64,000 nt of DNA, from contig DATNQD010000059.1 of the NCBI GenBank assembly GCA_036702865.1, positions 186,001 through 250,000 of the forward strand. The letters are read 5' to 3'. Under the pieces are notes generated by a model. That model ran no database searches. It was not told the DNA's origin and saw only the letters and a program-made list of their open reading frames with translations. Position numbers and translations under genes: made by a program. This stretch comes from Trichocoleus sp. (GTDB taxonomy: Bacteria; Cyanobacteriota; Cyanobacteriia; Elainellales; Elainellaceae). Positions 16,839-26,436 of the stretch are shown here, piece after piece (position 1 is the stretch's first letter; every line of letters begins with the position of its first letter).

Positions 16839-18125
16839 TTAACTTTCTGGTGGCTCAGAAGCTTGATTACGGGCTTGCCATGCTGATCCAAGCAAGCGTA
16901 CCCAGCGTTTTTGTACTTGTTTAGGAGTGCAGCGTAGAGTTTTAGCGATCTCAGTGTCGCTGATTTTCTGGCCCTTCAAATGCAGTAGCTGCTGTTGATC
17001 GGGCGAAAGCTCTGTGAAAAATGCTTGCCATTGATTTTGAGGCATTCCCAGGTTCTGGTCGAGATCAGCTCCTAGCCACTGATGAACAAGTTGCCAGCAG
17101 TGAGAGCGAGCAAACTTCTCCACATGGTATTTAAATCGCTGTTGGAGGTAGTCGCGCTGGCGGGGAGAGAGTTCTAAAATTTCGTCGATTTCGGGGGCAG
17201 AGAGGTCTTGCAGTTTGAGCGTTAGATAGTTCACGCAGTCGGTTTGTCCCTGAGATTCCAGATAAGCGATTAGCTCAGTAATAACCCGATCGCGCAGGAC
17301 TGAATCAGTGGGATCAGTGACTTCCGCGACCATCTGCTCTCGCACTTGCTGAACGATGGGCGATCGGCTGTGTTGTTCGGCTTCTTCACCTTTTGCGCCT
17401 TCAATTGCCATTTCCAAATCTAGTGCAGTTTCAGGTGGCTGGCGGTGGGCAAATCCTTGAGCACGCAACACAATTAACTGCTGGCTACGTCGGCCTGGTA
17501 GGGTAATACGCCGCTTAGAGTAATGCTCAGTAAATGCCATATACTCTGCCAGCTCTAGCCTTGTCCGAGGGCAGAAGTCTTCAGATAGGTGATTTTCGCG
17601 TCGGAATGCCTTTAAAACCTCAATGTAAAAGCCCTGAAGAAAGTCTTCAATCAGGTTATAGCGTGCTCCAAACCCCATCTGTGGCTGCTTGGCGACGATA
17701 TGTCGATAGACCATTGTACTTAAATGGCTATGGAGTTCGACCCGACCTCGCCGCGATCCCAGGCGATAGTAAGTCAGACACTTTTGGAGACGGTGCCGCG
17801 CTAGAGTCAGCTTCCAGGACTGCATTTCTCCTGAATTTTGAATCCGATCGCTTTTGGCACAAATCCGCTCAACTTCAGCAAGAACGCGATCGACAATCAC
17901 CTGAACGGCTCTTGAGGCAGTCCCCAAATCTGACTGAAATTCTGTCAGCAATTGTTGTGCCAATTCTTCCTGTGCAAGGGAGTGATCAGATGAATAAGGA
18001 GAAGAAGGGCAACCTATCGGATGATCGTTACCGTGCTCCCCACGTTCCTGAGAGTGTGACCAATGTGGATCGATCGACGAGCAGAAAGTGTGACCGGAAG
18101 ACAAGGAACGCAAATGTTTATTCAT
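16839..18125 (-). CDS. hetZ: HetZ-family regulatory protein
   Basis: The 428-residue sequence matches what I recall of HetZ, a regulator required for heterocyst commitment in Anabaena and conserved in filamentous cyanobacteria. Recognisable segments are LARHRLQKCLTYYRLGSRRG, LIEDFLQGFYIEVLKAFRREN, LAEYMAFTEHYSKRRI and the C-terminal SPRQRDYLQQRFKYHVEKFA. The C-terminal helix-turn-helix-like part (ISDTEIAKTLRCTPKQVQKRW) is consistent with DNA binding. The first ~60 residues are low-complexity and His/Ser-rich. The patU genes that accompany hetZ in Anabaena are absent; the downstream gene is a Ser/Thr kinase. The presence of hetZ does not prove heterocysts. Confidence 0.75.
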   Translation of the reverse strand: MNKHLRSLSSGHTFCSSIDPHWSHSQERGEHGNDHPIGCPSSPYSSDHSLAQEELAQQLLTEFQSDLGTASRAVQVIVDRVLAEVERICAKSDRIQNSGEMQSWKLTLARHRLQKCLTYYRLGSRRGRVELHSHLSTMVYRHIVAKQPQMGFGARYNLIEDFLQGFYIEVLKAFRRENHLSEDFCPRTRLELAEYMAFTEHYSKRRITLPGRRSQQLIVLRAQGFAHRQPPETALDLEMAIEGAKGEEAEQHSRSPIVQQVREQMVAEVTDPTDSVLRDRVITELIAYLESQGQTDCVNYLTLKLQDLSAPEIDEILELSPRQRDYLQQRFKYHVEKFARSHCWQLVHQWLGADLDQNLGMPQNQWQAFFTELSPDQQQLLHLKGQKISDTEIAKTLRCTPKQVQKRWVRLLGSAWQARNQASEPPES

Positions 18126-18538
18126 GGCTAGATGATGGGGGGTGATGCACGGTGGCGGCAGGAAAGCAAACTAGGTGAATGAGAAGTCACGAATTCTCCT
18201 CTGATGCACTACTAGCTTTTTAGAACTCAAAACAAGCCAACTTGTTTCTGTCCCACTACCGTTGCCTACATCTAAACTTCGAGACAGTACGCGATTAACC
18301 GCTTTGACGTATGTCACTTTTTCAAATGGTTTCCTGATGAACCACAGCAACAAAATTGGCTGCGGCTAACGCCTTACTGTAAATTCGCTGAAACAGAGCA
18401 AGAATCGACCTTCATCTCCAGCAATGAGATACGGAACGCTGCCCCCCATTCCGCTTACCAGCAGGGGGAAGAGTGGACAGTTTTTCAGTTGGTTAAAAAG
18501 TTCTTAGCGAAAAGGTTTTGGCTTTCAGCCTCAGATTG
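18126..18538. other. Intergenic region upstream of hetZ
   Basis: About 410 bases between the hetZ start and the stop of the TsaC-like gene, both on the minus strand. It should contain the hetZ promoter. I looked for a HetR-type GGG-TCTAACCC palindrome and did not see one. A C-run and a G-run near 18440-18470 do not form a convincing hairpin. No gene was recognised. Confidence 0.55.
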
Positions 18539-19180
18539 CTACACTACGATGTCTAAATCGACAACTGCCTCCCAGCCAGCCCCTTTGCGAATGACGAGCG
18601 GTTCTTCTGCCGTCAGATCGAGAATTGTTGAGACTTGGTAGCCCATTGGTGAATCGTCATCAATAATGATATCCACGCTCTTTTCCAGTTGATCAAAGAG
18701 TTCTGCCTGAGAGAGCAAAACTTCTGCCGATTGGGCAACTGTTGGTGCAGAGGTGGAAATAATTGGATTACCAAGAGCCTGCAACAGTGCTTGGGAAATG
18801 GGATGATTGGGGACACGAATCCCGGTTGTTTTACGCTTCGGGTTTTGGACTAAGCGGGGGACGAGTTTTGTTGCAGGGAGTAAGAAGGTGTACGGTCCTG
18901 GAACCAGATGCCGAATCAGCCGATAGGCAGCATCCGTAACGATCGCATATTGAGCAATGTTAGACAGCGAAGGGCAAAGAAACGTGAGCGGTTTGTCATT
19001 AGCAAGCTGTTTTAGCCGCCGCACCCGCTCGATCGCTGACTTTGCATTGATATCGCAGCCGATCGCGTAGACTGTATCCGTTGGGTATAGCATGACAGCG
19101 CCATTTTGCAGAGCGTCTCGAATGGTTTCAACACGGCTGCCTTGAGGCGTTTCTGGGTGAAGTTTGTACACTGTAGCCAT
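18539..19180 (-). CDS. TsaC/Sua5/YrdC-family protein (threonylcarbamoyl-AMP synthase-like)
   Basis: The 213-residue protein has the YrdC fold that makes threonylcarbamoyl-AMP for the t6A37 modification of ANN-decoding tRNAs. Characteristic segments are YPTDTVYAIGCD, the KxR-type motif RVRRLKQLANDKPLTFLC, PGPYTFLL, TTGIRVPNHPISQALL and STSAPTVA. It lacks the C-terminal Sua5 domain. YciO-type paralogues share these features, so the exact reaction is not certain. An AGGAGG Shine-Dalgarno precedes the ATG. The start is only 35 bp from the divergent larC start. tsaB, for the same modification, lies elsewhere in the window at 37057. Confidence 0.82.
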   Translation of the reverse strand: MATVYKLHPETPQGSRVETIRDALQNGAVMLYPTDTVYAIGCDINAKSAIERVRRLKQLANDKPLTFLCPSLSNIAQYAIVTDAAYRLIRHLVPGPYTFLLPATKLVPRLVQNPKRKTTGIRVPNHPISQALLQALGNPIISTSAPTVAQSAEVLLSQAELFDQLEKSVDIIIDDDSPMGYQVSTILDLTAEEPLVIRKGAGWEAVVDLDIVV

Positions 19181-19215
19181 TGTGACCTCCTAAATATCCT
19201 CACACTGCCTGACCT

Positions 19216-20700
19216 ATGACGAAAATAGCGTATCTCGAATGCCCAACTGGAATTTCTGGGGATATGTGTTTAGGAGCATTCGTTCATGCGGGTGTCCCTT
19301 TAAAGTATCTAACTGAGAAGCTTGAACAGTTGGGGATTCAGCACGAATATAGCCTATGGGCAGAGCGTGTCTTGCGCCAGGGGCAACAGGCAACGAAGGT
19401 TTATGTCGAACGAACGGCAGATGTTTCACCCAAGCAGGAGAAGCTAAGCACACCTGATGCTGTCTCCCCCTCTCTGTCTGATCACTCCCATGCCCACCTC
19501 TATCCGCACCATTCACCCGCTCACCATCAGCATCTCCACGAGAAACACGAGAAAACGGCAGCACCTCCCACAAAAGAGCCTCCTACCGAAGATTCCCGAT
19601 CGCTTCATGCTCATGCTTCTCATGCTCACGGACGGGGCTTACGCGAGATAGAGCAATTGATTCAGTCTGCGAATCTGCCTGAGCAAGCAGAAGCCTGGAG
19701 TTTGGCAATCTTTCGCCGTTTAGCAGAGGCAGAAGGTGCAGTTCATGGGATCTCACCTGAACAAGTTCATTTTCATGAGGTCGGCGCAACGGATGCGATC
19801 GTTGATATTGTTGGCACTTGTCTTGCCCTGGACTGGCTCAAGATAGATGCCCTCTATTGCTCTCCGCTTCCGACTGGTGGAGGTTTGGTTCGTGCTGCTC
19901 ATGGTCTGCTCCCGGTTCCAGCACCCGCTGTTTTAAAGCTTTGGGAGATGCGTCAAGTTCCCATTTACAGCAACGGGATCGATCGAGAATTAGTCACGCC
20001 AACTGGGGCAGCCATCATCACAACGTTAGTGGCTGAATTTGGTGCACCCCCGCGAATGATCCTGGAAACGATCGGCTTGGGTGCAGGTTCACGCGAACTG
20101 TCGATCCCCAACATTCTGCGCCTCTGGATTGGAACGGGGCAGCAAAAGCAGGAGGGACATTTCCATGAAGTGCTAGGACAAGCACAGCCAACCCTGCCAG
20201 AGGCTCAATCTACAAGCAGCGAAACCATCAACGAAACGATTACAGTTCTGGAAACCCAAATCGATGACCTGAACCCTCAAGCGATCGGCTATGTGCTGGA
20301 GGAGTTGCTGGCAGCAGGAGCACTGGATGTGTTTACGCAAGCGATCGGCATGAAGAAATCTCGCCCTGGTATTTTGCTGACGGTGATTTGTCGTCCAGTG
20401 CAGGTGGAGGTCTGTGAGGCAATCCTGTTCCGCGAGACGACTACACTTGGCATCCGGCGATCTTATCAGCAGCGATCGGTGCTACACCGATCCATCCAAT
20501 CGGTTCGGACTCCCTACGGTACTGTTCAGATAAAGGTTGCTCGGTGGCGAGAAGGAGGGGTAGTAATCAACGTGCAGCCAGAATATGAAGATTGCGCCTG
20601 TTTAGCAAGGCAAACCCAAACCCCCTGGCAAGAGATTCATCGATCGGCAGTTGCAGCCTGGTATGAACATAATGACTCTGGGGCAAATCCGTTGGAATGA
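19216..20700 (+). CDS. larC: Nickel-pincer cofactor biosynthesis protein LarC-like
   Basis: LarC inserts nickel into the pyridinium bisthiocarboxylate mononucleotide to complete the pincer cofactor of lactate racemase. The 494-residue protein starts with AYLECPTGISGDMCLGAF, typical of the family, and includes HFHEVGATDAIVDIVGTCLAL and the C-terminal segment ETQIDDLNPQAIGYVLEELLAAGALDVF. A histidine-rich insert of about 50 residues (roughly 93-147) could bind nickel. LarC is often made by programmed frameshifting of larC1/larC2; here it is one uninterrupted frame. LarA, LarB and LarE are not in the window, so the client enzyme is unknown. Confidence 0.85.
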   Translation: MTKIAYLECPTGISGDMCLGAFVHAGVPLKYLTEKLEQLGIQHEYSLWAERVLRQGQQATKVYVERTADVSPKQEKLSTPDAVSPSLSDHSHAHLYPHHSPAHHQHLHEKHEKTAAPPTKEPPTEDSRSLHAHASHAHGRGLREIEQLIQSANLPEQAEAWSLAIFRRLAEAEGAVHGISPEQVHFHEVGATDAIVDIVGTCLALDWLKIDALYCSPLPTGGGLVRAAHGLLPVPAPAVLKLWEMRQVPIYSNGIDRELVTPTGAAIITTLVAEFGAPPRMILETIGLGAGSRELSIPNILRLWIGTGQQKQEGHFHEVLGQAQPTLPEAQSTSSETINETITVLETQIDDLNPQAIGYVLEELLAAGALDVFTQAIGMKKSRPGILLTVICRPVQVEVCEAILFRETTTLGIRRSYQQRSVLHRSIQSVRTPYGTVQIKVARWREGGVVINVQPEYEDCACLARQTQTPWQEIHRSAVAAWYEHNDSGANPLE

Positions 20701-20815
20701 GGTTAAATTAATCTAGCTCAGAAGATTTCCAGCAAATTAAACCTTTACAGAGACAGACTTTTTCCCTGAACGATGAGTGGGATGCCCTCATTTTGACTAA
20801 ACCTGGAGAGATTTT

Positions 20816-21268
20816 CTAAGGCATCAATGGCAGTCGATGACGGCTTCTAAACTGCTTGCACAGTCTTAGCTCTGTGCCTTCCTGGTTCCAATGAACCTGA
20901 TCAAAGATTTGGTGCAAGATAAATAGACCACGTCCACATTCATCCACCTCATTAATATCTTGCTGTGTTGTCTCAACGCTGCTACGGCAGCAAGCAGGCG
21001 CAAAGCCTAAACCTTGATCTGAAATGACCCACCAGTATTGGTCTTCTAGGATAAAAAACTCAACCAGAACCGTTTTACCAGGATCAAGGTTGTTGCCATG
21101 TTTGGCAGCATTAACAAGGGCTTCCTGTAGACCTAGGCGAACGTCCGCTTGCCATTTCACAGGGACATCTGCCAGTAGGAGATCTAAAACAGGGCATAGA
21201 TGAAGAGTGGAGGCAAAGCTTACAGTGCCCCACTTGCGACCAGTTGGACGCAGTGAGATAGCAATCAC
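20816..21268 (-). CDS. Anti-sigma-factor-like ATPase (RsbW/SpoIIAB-type HATPase)
   Basis: A 150-residue single-domain GHKL ATPase. The N-box is LQEALVNAAKHGN, the G1 box DQGLGF, and the G2 box ECGRGLFIL, as in RsbW-type serine kinases that control sigma factors by partner switching. It lacks a histidine-kinase dimerisation domain. The GTG at 21268 is the only start compatible with the family N terminus. The partner anti-anti-sigma protein is not adjacent: the gene is convergent with larC and followed by a long gene-poor stretch. Target sigma factor or STAS protein unknown. Confidence 0.75.
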   Translation of the reverse strand: MIAISLRPTGRKWGTVSFASTLHLCPVLDLLLADVPVKWQADVRLGLQEALVNAAKHGNNLDPGKTVLVEFFILEDQYWWVISDQGLGFAPACCRSSVETTQQDINEVDECGRGLFILHQIFDQVHWNQEGTELRLCKQFRSRHRLPLMP

Positions 21269-21976
21269 TCAAAAAACCTCACAGCTTTCAAGTGGATCAA
21301 CTGTACCTCTTAAGTTGGGACGAAAATGCCCTCACCCAAAAGATGATTTTTAAATTCGAGAAGTTGTAGACCTGTAGAGAAAACCTGCAAGGTTGCAACT
21401 TTGCTCTGAACCCATCTCCGCCAAATTAGACAGAAGATTTTATGCCCGATATACAAGCTTAAGTCCATCCTAGCATACCTGTTGGGGCTTCCTTCAAGCC
21501 TCCAGTGGTAGGAAGTCTGTAGAAACACGATCGAGGGTGCATATAAATATTGAGGATAGATAAAGCTACACATAAATAAATTTCGATACCCGCCGTACAG
21601 AATATCTATCTCTGGTTGTGTCAAGCTTTGTTTTACTTCGACTATGGTCTAAGAGGATGTAGGGAAACTGGGCTGACAACCTACTCCAAATACAGACAAA
21701 GCTGGGTTGAGGTGGATGTAATTTTTCGGTGAAATATCAGTGGAAGTACTGGTTTTTCAACGAGGAAGATGGCAATCTAGTACGCAGTGAGATAAACGCC
21801 GTTGCATCTCTTTCACCACTTAAGACCGTTACGGTTATTTTGGTAGGTTTTGCGAAAAGTAGGCGCTTTATTTTGATGCTCGATTTTAGATTTCTCTTCA
21901 TGTAAGAGCGAATTGAGCGTTTATCCTGATGAACTCAGGGAATACCTATAAGGATTTTGAGGAGGAAGTGCTCCCA
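21269..21976. other. Gene-poor region between anti-sigma-like gene and wecG-like gene
   Basis: About 700 bases with no convincing coding gene. A 104-residue frame exists on the minus strand (21310-21624), but its composition is unlike its neighbours and no domain is recognisable. The region must carry the divergent promoters of both flanking genes. No strong hairpin or repeat was noticed. Confidence 0.5.
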
Positions 21977-22798
21977 ATGAGTAATATCCAGCTACTAAAT
22001 GTCTCTATAAACAATTGGACGATGGCGGAGCTTTTAGAAAAGCTGAATCATGGCGTTGTGTTTACTGCCAATGTTGATCATCTTGTAAAGCTACAAACCG
22101 ATCGAGAGTTTTACGAGGCTTATGAAAATGCAGATTATCGCACTTGCGATAGCAAAATAATTTACTATGTCTCCCGTTTGTTGGGCTGTTCGGTACGGGA
22201 AAAAGTGTCTGGCTCTGATTTATTTCCAGCTTTTTATCAATACCACAAGCAAAACGAAGACATAAAAATATTTCTCTTAGGAGCAAAAGAAGGCGTAGCG
22301 GCTGAAGCGCAGCGCAAAATTAATACTAAAGTTGGTCGAGAGATTGTGATCGGTGCTCATTCTCCTTCCTTTGGCTTTGAGCGGAATGAAGCAGAGTGTG
22401 AACAAATTATCGATCTAGTGAATCAATCTGGAGCAACTGTTCTGGCAGTCGGAGTCGGTTGTCCAAAGCAAGAGAAGTTTATCTATCAGTATAGACATCG
22501 GTTCAAGCACGTCAAAATTTTCCTGGCAATTGGTGCAACGATCGATTTTGAAGCAGGCAATGTTAATCGGGCGCCGAAGTGGATCAGTGAAATGGGCTTG
22601 GAATGGCTTTATCGTCTTGTCTCTGAACCTCGTCGTTTATGGAAGCGGTATCTCGTTGAGGGCCCTGCCTTCTTCTGGTTAACTTTCTTGCAGCGGACTA
22701 ATCTCTACCGTAATCCTTTTGAAGATGGCGAAGTAGAAGCGTCTCAACCCTCTCAATCTACCTTCCCTCAATTGAGTGATTTCAAGATTAACTCTTAA
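21977..22798 (+). CDS. WecG/TagA/CpsF-family glycosyltransferase
   Basis: Members of this family transfer ManNAc-type sugars onto lipid-linked glycan intermediates. The 273-residue protein has the family landmarks: VFTANVDHLVKL near the N terminus, KVSGSDLFPAF, IFLLGAKEGVAA, the VGVGCPKQEKFI motif and a FEAGNVNRAPKWISEMGLEWLYRL segment followed by a basic, hydrophobic C terminus that likely holds it at the membrane. The ATG at 21977 was chosen because GGAGGAAG lies 8 bases upstream; the frame is also open from an ATG at 21929. It stands alone, without other exopolysaccharide genes, so acceptor and pathway are unknown. Confidence 0.88.
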   Translation: MSNIQLLNVSINNWTMAELLEKLNHGVVFTANVDHLVKLQTDREFYEAYENADYRTCDSKIIYYVSRLLGCSVREKVSGSDLFPAFYQYHKQNEDIKIFLLGAKEGVAAEAQRKINTKVGREIVIGAHSPSFGFERNEAECEQIIDLVNQSGATVLAVGVGCPKQEKFIYQYRHRFKHVKIFLAIGATIDFEAGNVNRAPKWISEMGLEWLYRLVSEPRRLWKRYLVEGPAFFWLTFLQRTNLYRNPFEDGEVEASQPSQSTFPQLSDFKINS

Positions 22799-22892
22799 GC
22801 AGCATTAAGACATGCGAAGTTGAAATCGGTTGCTTGTATAACGGTTGTTATATCAATAATGGACATTCTCAGCCGATCGGCTCGCAATTTTC

Positions 22893-23687
22893 ATGTCGAT
22901 GCAAAAGTTTTCACTTGAAGCAATTCAAAAGGTTAGGAAGTATATTCAAGAAGCTCTGGCAGTCAAAGATACAGAAGAGCAGTCTCAAGCTTGGGCAGGG
23001 CTGGAGGACGATGCAGAACCCCCAGAACCCGAATCTTTAGATGATTTAAGCGGTGTCTTTACTTTTGGTGGGCTTTCTCCTGAAGATGTTTCTACGCCGA
23101 ATTTAGAGGGTTACTGGTTTGTTAGCACGGTCAATCCTGCTGCTGCCCTGCTCAAACTACCGGGCTTACAAGTCAAACCAAACTACCGTTTAGTGAGCTA
23201 CCTGTATCGAGCCAGCCAGAACGGCATTGGACTTGTTTTTTCGCTGCCTGAAACTCTCAGCACTACTGCCCAGCTTGAAAAGGTGCTGGCTAAGAGTGGC
23301 GGTATTGCTCAACCTCCTTGTCCCGAAGGGGCACTGCCTAATTTTATGGAGGCGATCGAGGGCGATCGATCCCCAGTTTCGTTTATGGTTGCGTCAATTT
23401 TGCGGCGAGAGCTTCAAGAATTTGGTGCAGTTGGCAAAAGATGCAACTGGAACCACCATCGTTTGATTGATGCAATCCCCACAAAGCTTTCCTGGGTATG
23501 GCGCGTTGACCCACCCAAAGATTTATTGCCGAAAGTAAAAGTATTGCCCGACGGACAGGCTGCTGTTGAATTCTTCTCCTGTCGAATTGGGGAATCAATT
23601 ATGCTCTATCGGCATCTCGATCAATATCCTGCGGGGCAATATAAGGCAGCGAGCTTAGACAAAGCATTAGCAGTTGCTCAACGCTAA
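22893..23687 (+). CDS. Conserved protein of unknown function
   Basis: A soluble protein of 264 residues with no signal or membrane segment. It begins with a helical region (EAIQKVRKYIQEALAVKD), then an acidic Pro/Glu stretch and a globular domain with several Pro and Trp residues. No named domain was recognised. It follows the glycosyltransferase gene by 94 bp on the same strand and may share its transcript. The second Met, two codons in, is an equally plausible start. Confidence 0.6.
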   Translation: MSMQKFSLEAIQKVRKYIQEALAVKDTEEQSQAWAGLEDDAEPPEPESLDDLSGVFTFGGLSPEDVSTPNLEGYWFVSTVNPAAALLKLPGLQVKPNYRLVSYLYRASQNGIGLVFSLPETLSTTAQLEKVLAKSGGIAQPPCPEGALPNFMEAIEGDRSPVSFMVASILRRELQEFGAVGKRCNWNHHRLIDAIPTKLSWVWRVDPPKDLLPKVKVLPDGQAAVEFFSCRIGESIMLYRHLDQYPAGQYKAASLDKALAVAQR

Positions 23688-24320
23688 GCAAACAGCGTGA
23701 TAGTTCTGGTAATAAACAGAAACATGATGGCGTTGTCAGGATTTGCGCTTGTGCTCTCGTCAATTATTTTTACGATATTCTTTACAGAAATTAACAACTA
23801 AGTGAGAATTTTCTCTGAATGATCAAAAGTTTTAGCAAAATAGCTTGTTTTTGTGCTCTTTCTTAAACAACTGCATTCTGCCAGCGATCGGCAAATTACG
23901 TGCTGACAAGGCAATTTGACCAAAGATAGCGGGAATCTTGATATGATACGGCTATATCCAGGCTCAACTTTATTGCTTAAAAGATTGGTTTTCTGCCTAA
24001 ACTAAATAAAAGGGTTTCGCATCCAAAGTGGTATGCCTTTGGGCATAGCTTAGATAAAAAAGATAAGGTTAGGGTTAGGGATAAGATCTGCGGATTGCTA
24101 CTTGTCCGTATTAGTCATCTTTCGATTCAGGGAGCCTGCTTGTAACGTAAGTTTAGGGTGAACGAAGGCTGCTGGGAAAAGAGGCAGACCCTTCCGAGTT
24201 TGGCATCTACACATTGGCACAATTACAATCGACCTGTTGCACAAAATCGAATTTCTCATTGAGCTACTGTTCTTACTTAGGAATTCGCTGTGACGGAACT
24301 TCAACGTAGCCATTCCAATC
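23688..24320. other. Intergenic region upstream of the kinase-TPR gene
   Basis: About 630 AT-rich bases. A 25-codon hydrophobic frame (23724-23801) resembles a small membrane peptide but has no Shine-Dalgarno and matches no photosynthetic small subunit I know. Around 24065-24085 there are two tandem TTAGGG hexamers, with no known meaning in bacteria. The region must contain the promoter of the kinase gene; no site was identified with confidence. Confidence 0.45.
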
Positions 24321-26243
24321 ATGAGTCGCTCACTTTCCCCGCTCAGCCCGGATAAGCCTTTGGGCGGGCGCTATAAGCCAATCCAACAATTGGGAGTCGG
24401 TGGGTTCGGTCGAACGTTCCTGGCGGAAGATTTGCATTTGCCTGGGCATCCCCGCTGTGTGGTGAAACAACTGAAACCTCAGGTCAAAAGTGAAGATACG
24501 CTGCTGATGGCAAGGCGATGCTTTAACACAGAGGCACAGGTTCTCTATCGATTGGGTGTGCATCCGCGAATTCCTCGGTTGTTGGCTCACTTTGAGGATG
24601 GACCAGAATTTTACCTTGCTCAAGAATTCATTGAAGGTGATCCCCTGACTCAGGAGTTTGCTGAGGGTAGGCCCTGGTCTCAAGGACGGGCGGCAAGCCT
24701 GGTACGAGAAATTTTAGAAGTGCTGGCATTTGTCCATCAGCAACAGGTGATTCATCGGGATCTCAAACCGTCAAATTTGATTCGTCGTCGTGATGATCAT
24801 CAAATCGTGCTGATTGATTTTGGTGCTGTAAAACAGGTCAGCAGCCAAAACTTGGACCCTGATACAGGGCTCACAAATCTCACTATTTCGATCGGGACGC
24901 AGGGCTATATGCCCAATGAACAGCTTGCCGGAAAACCTCGCTTTAGCAGTGATGTTTATGCGGCTGGTGTCTTAGGTATTCAAGCTTTGACTGGGCTGCA
25001 CCCGAAACACTTAGACGAAGACTCCATTGGTGAGATCGCCTGGCACGAATATGCGCCGCAACTGCATCCAGAGTTGGTTCAAATTCTCGATCGCATGGTG
25101 CGGTATGACTTTCGAGAACGCTATGTCGATGCGATGGAAGCCCTCGCTGCCCTGGCACAATTGCCAGCATCCGTGTTTGAAGACATGACTGAGCCACCAG
25201 AGACGATCGTGCAGGCAGTATCTCGAATTCGGAGCCAGGCATCTGGAGCGGGAAAGGTACTGAATAACTCCCAAAATTCCCAGAACGGTCAGGTCGATTT
25301 TGATCCGCTAGCGACTGCTTTGCCGCATGCGATCGATTCGGCTTTTTCTAGTGATGATGCCTTTTCTACAGCAATTTGGACACCCACTGAACTTCCGGCT
25401 CCTCCTTCTACTGGAATGACACAGGCGATCGGCAGGCCTGCGGGAACGGCTGTCACAACTGCAAGTCGCTTCACCAAGCTAACGCTACGACGACTGACCC
25501 AACCTTCGATCGTTGTGGGAATGCTGGCAGCTTTGGGGCTGTCACTGGCGACACTGCAAGTTCTCTTTCCGCAAAGCCTGAATCAGGTGGTGGAGCGGAT
25601 TCGTCCCTTTGGTACCTCCAATAGAATTGCCCCGACGATTCCCAGTTCCCCTGTGCCCAGCCCAAAAGACCCAAAACAGCAAGCGGCTTTACTGGTTAAG
25701 CAGGCAACACAGATGCGAGATGCAAAACGCTACTCAGAGGCGCTGGAGCAATATGAGCAGGCAATTACGCTGTATCCAGATGATGCTCAGGCATATGCAG
25801 GCCGCTGTGAAACCCTGAATCTCCTGAACCGCGCAGAAGAAGCGATCGTCTCCTGTAATGATGCACTGGCATATCAACCGAATGATCCCCTAGCACTCTG
25901 GAGCAAAGGCAATGCGCTGATGTTGCAAAACCGCACTTATGAAGCATTGAAGCTCTATGAAGATGTAACTTACCTCCAACCTGATTTTGCGCTTGGATGG
26001 GTGAGACGCGGTGTTGCTCTCCAAAAGCTGGGGCGATCGGCAGAGGCGCTAGTCGCAATTGAACAAGGCATCATGATTCAGCGAAATGTGTCAGAGGCAT
26101 GGATAACAAGGGGTGCAGCCCTAATGAACCTGAGGCGCTATGAGGATGCAACTGTAGCACTCGACAAAGCCCTGCAACTCCGACCAGATGACTCTGAGGC
26201 AAAGCAACTCCGGCAGCGAGCGCGGGATTTGACGAAACGATGA
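24321..26243 (+). CDS. Ser/Thr protein kinase fused to TPR repeats
   Basis: The 640-residue protein begins with a Hanks-type kinase domain at about residues 17-280: glycine loop LGVGGFGRTFLAED, ATP Lys in CVVKQLK, catalytic loop HRDLKPSN and LIDFGAVKQ. All catalytic residues appear present, so it should be active. A linker of about 110 residues is followed by one hydrophobic span (VVGMLAALGLSLATLQVLF) and a C-terminal array of about five TPR repeats of 34 residues. The TPRs would lie on the opposite side of the membrane from the kinase and could sense partner proteins. The gene is monocistronic by spacing. Confidence 0.9.
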   Translation: MSRSLSPLSPDKPLGGRYKPIQQLGVGGFGRTFLAEDLHLPGHPRCVVKQLKPQVKSEDTLLMARRCFNTEAQVLYRLGVHPRIPRLLAHFEDGPEFYLAQEFIEGDPLTQEFAEGRPWSQGRAASLVREILEVLAFVHQQQVIHRDLKPSNLIRRRDDHQIVLIDFGAVKQVSSQNLDPDTGLTNLTISIGTQGYMPNEQLAGKPRFSSDVYAAGVLGIQALTGLHPKHLDEDSIGEIAWHEYAPQLHPELVQILDRMVRYDFRERYVDAMEALAALAQLPASVFEDMTEPPETIVQAVSRIRSQASGAGKVLNNSQNSQNGQVDFDPLATALPHAIDSAFSSDDAFSTAIWTPTELPAPPSTGMTQAIGRPAGTAVTTASRFTKLTLRRLTQPSIVVGMLAALGLSLATLQVLFPQSLNQVVERIRPFGTSNRIAPTIPSSPVPSPKDPKQQAALLVKQATQMRDAKRYSEALEQYEQAITLYPDDAQAYAGRCETLNLLNRAEEAIVSCNDALAYQPNDPLALWSKGNALMLQNRTYEALKLYEDVTYLQPDFALGWVRRGVALQKLGRSAEALVAIEQGIMIQRNVSEAWITRGAALMNLRRYEDATVALDKALQLRPDDSEAKQLRQRARDLTKR

Positions 26244-26436
26244 TTGAGGGTAGAGAAAAGAGGGTGTAAGAAGGACAGAAGGACAGACACCAAAACATCT
26301 AGGAGTCTGGTTGTCCAAAAAATAACGGGCTGACGTAGAGATTTTTGAGCCGCCCCTTGCCGAACCTGGATACCCGAATTCCTATTTATCGATCGTGCAT
26401 CTTAAACTAGAAAAGGATGACTGAAGAGGTTTCTTG

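Noticed and set aside
17534-18145. A 203-codon open frame on the plus strand opposite hetZ
   Set aside because: It is antisense to a well-supported gene and its translation has no recognisable domain; it is a by-product of hetZ codon usage.
18430-18475. C-run and G-run upstream of hetZ as a possible HetR operator
   Set aside because: The flanking bases do not form the HetR palindrome and the stem is only five G-C pairs with a long loop.
21310-21624. A 104-residue minus-strand frame in a gene-poor region
   Set aside because: No Shine-Dalgarno, unusual composition with many Tyr, Trp and Cys, and no domain; possible but unsupported.
23724-23801. A 25-residue hydrophobic peptide that could be a small membrane subunit
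   Set aside because: It matches none of the small Psb, Pet, Psa or Ndh subunits I know and has no ribosome-binding site.
24065-24085. Two tandem TTAGGG hexamers resembling telomere repeats
   Set aside because: Two copies are expected by chance in AT-rich DNA and the replicon is bacterial.
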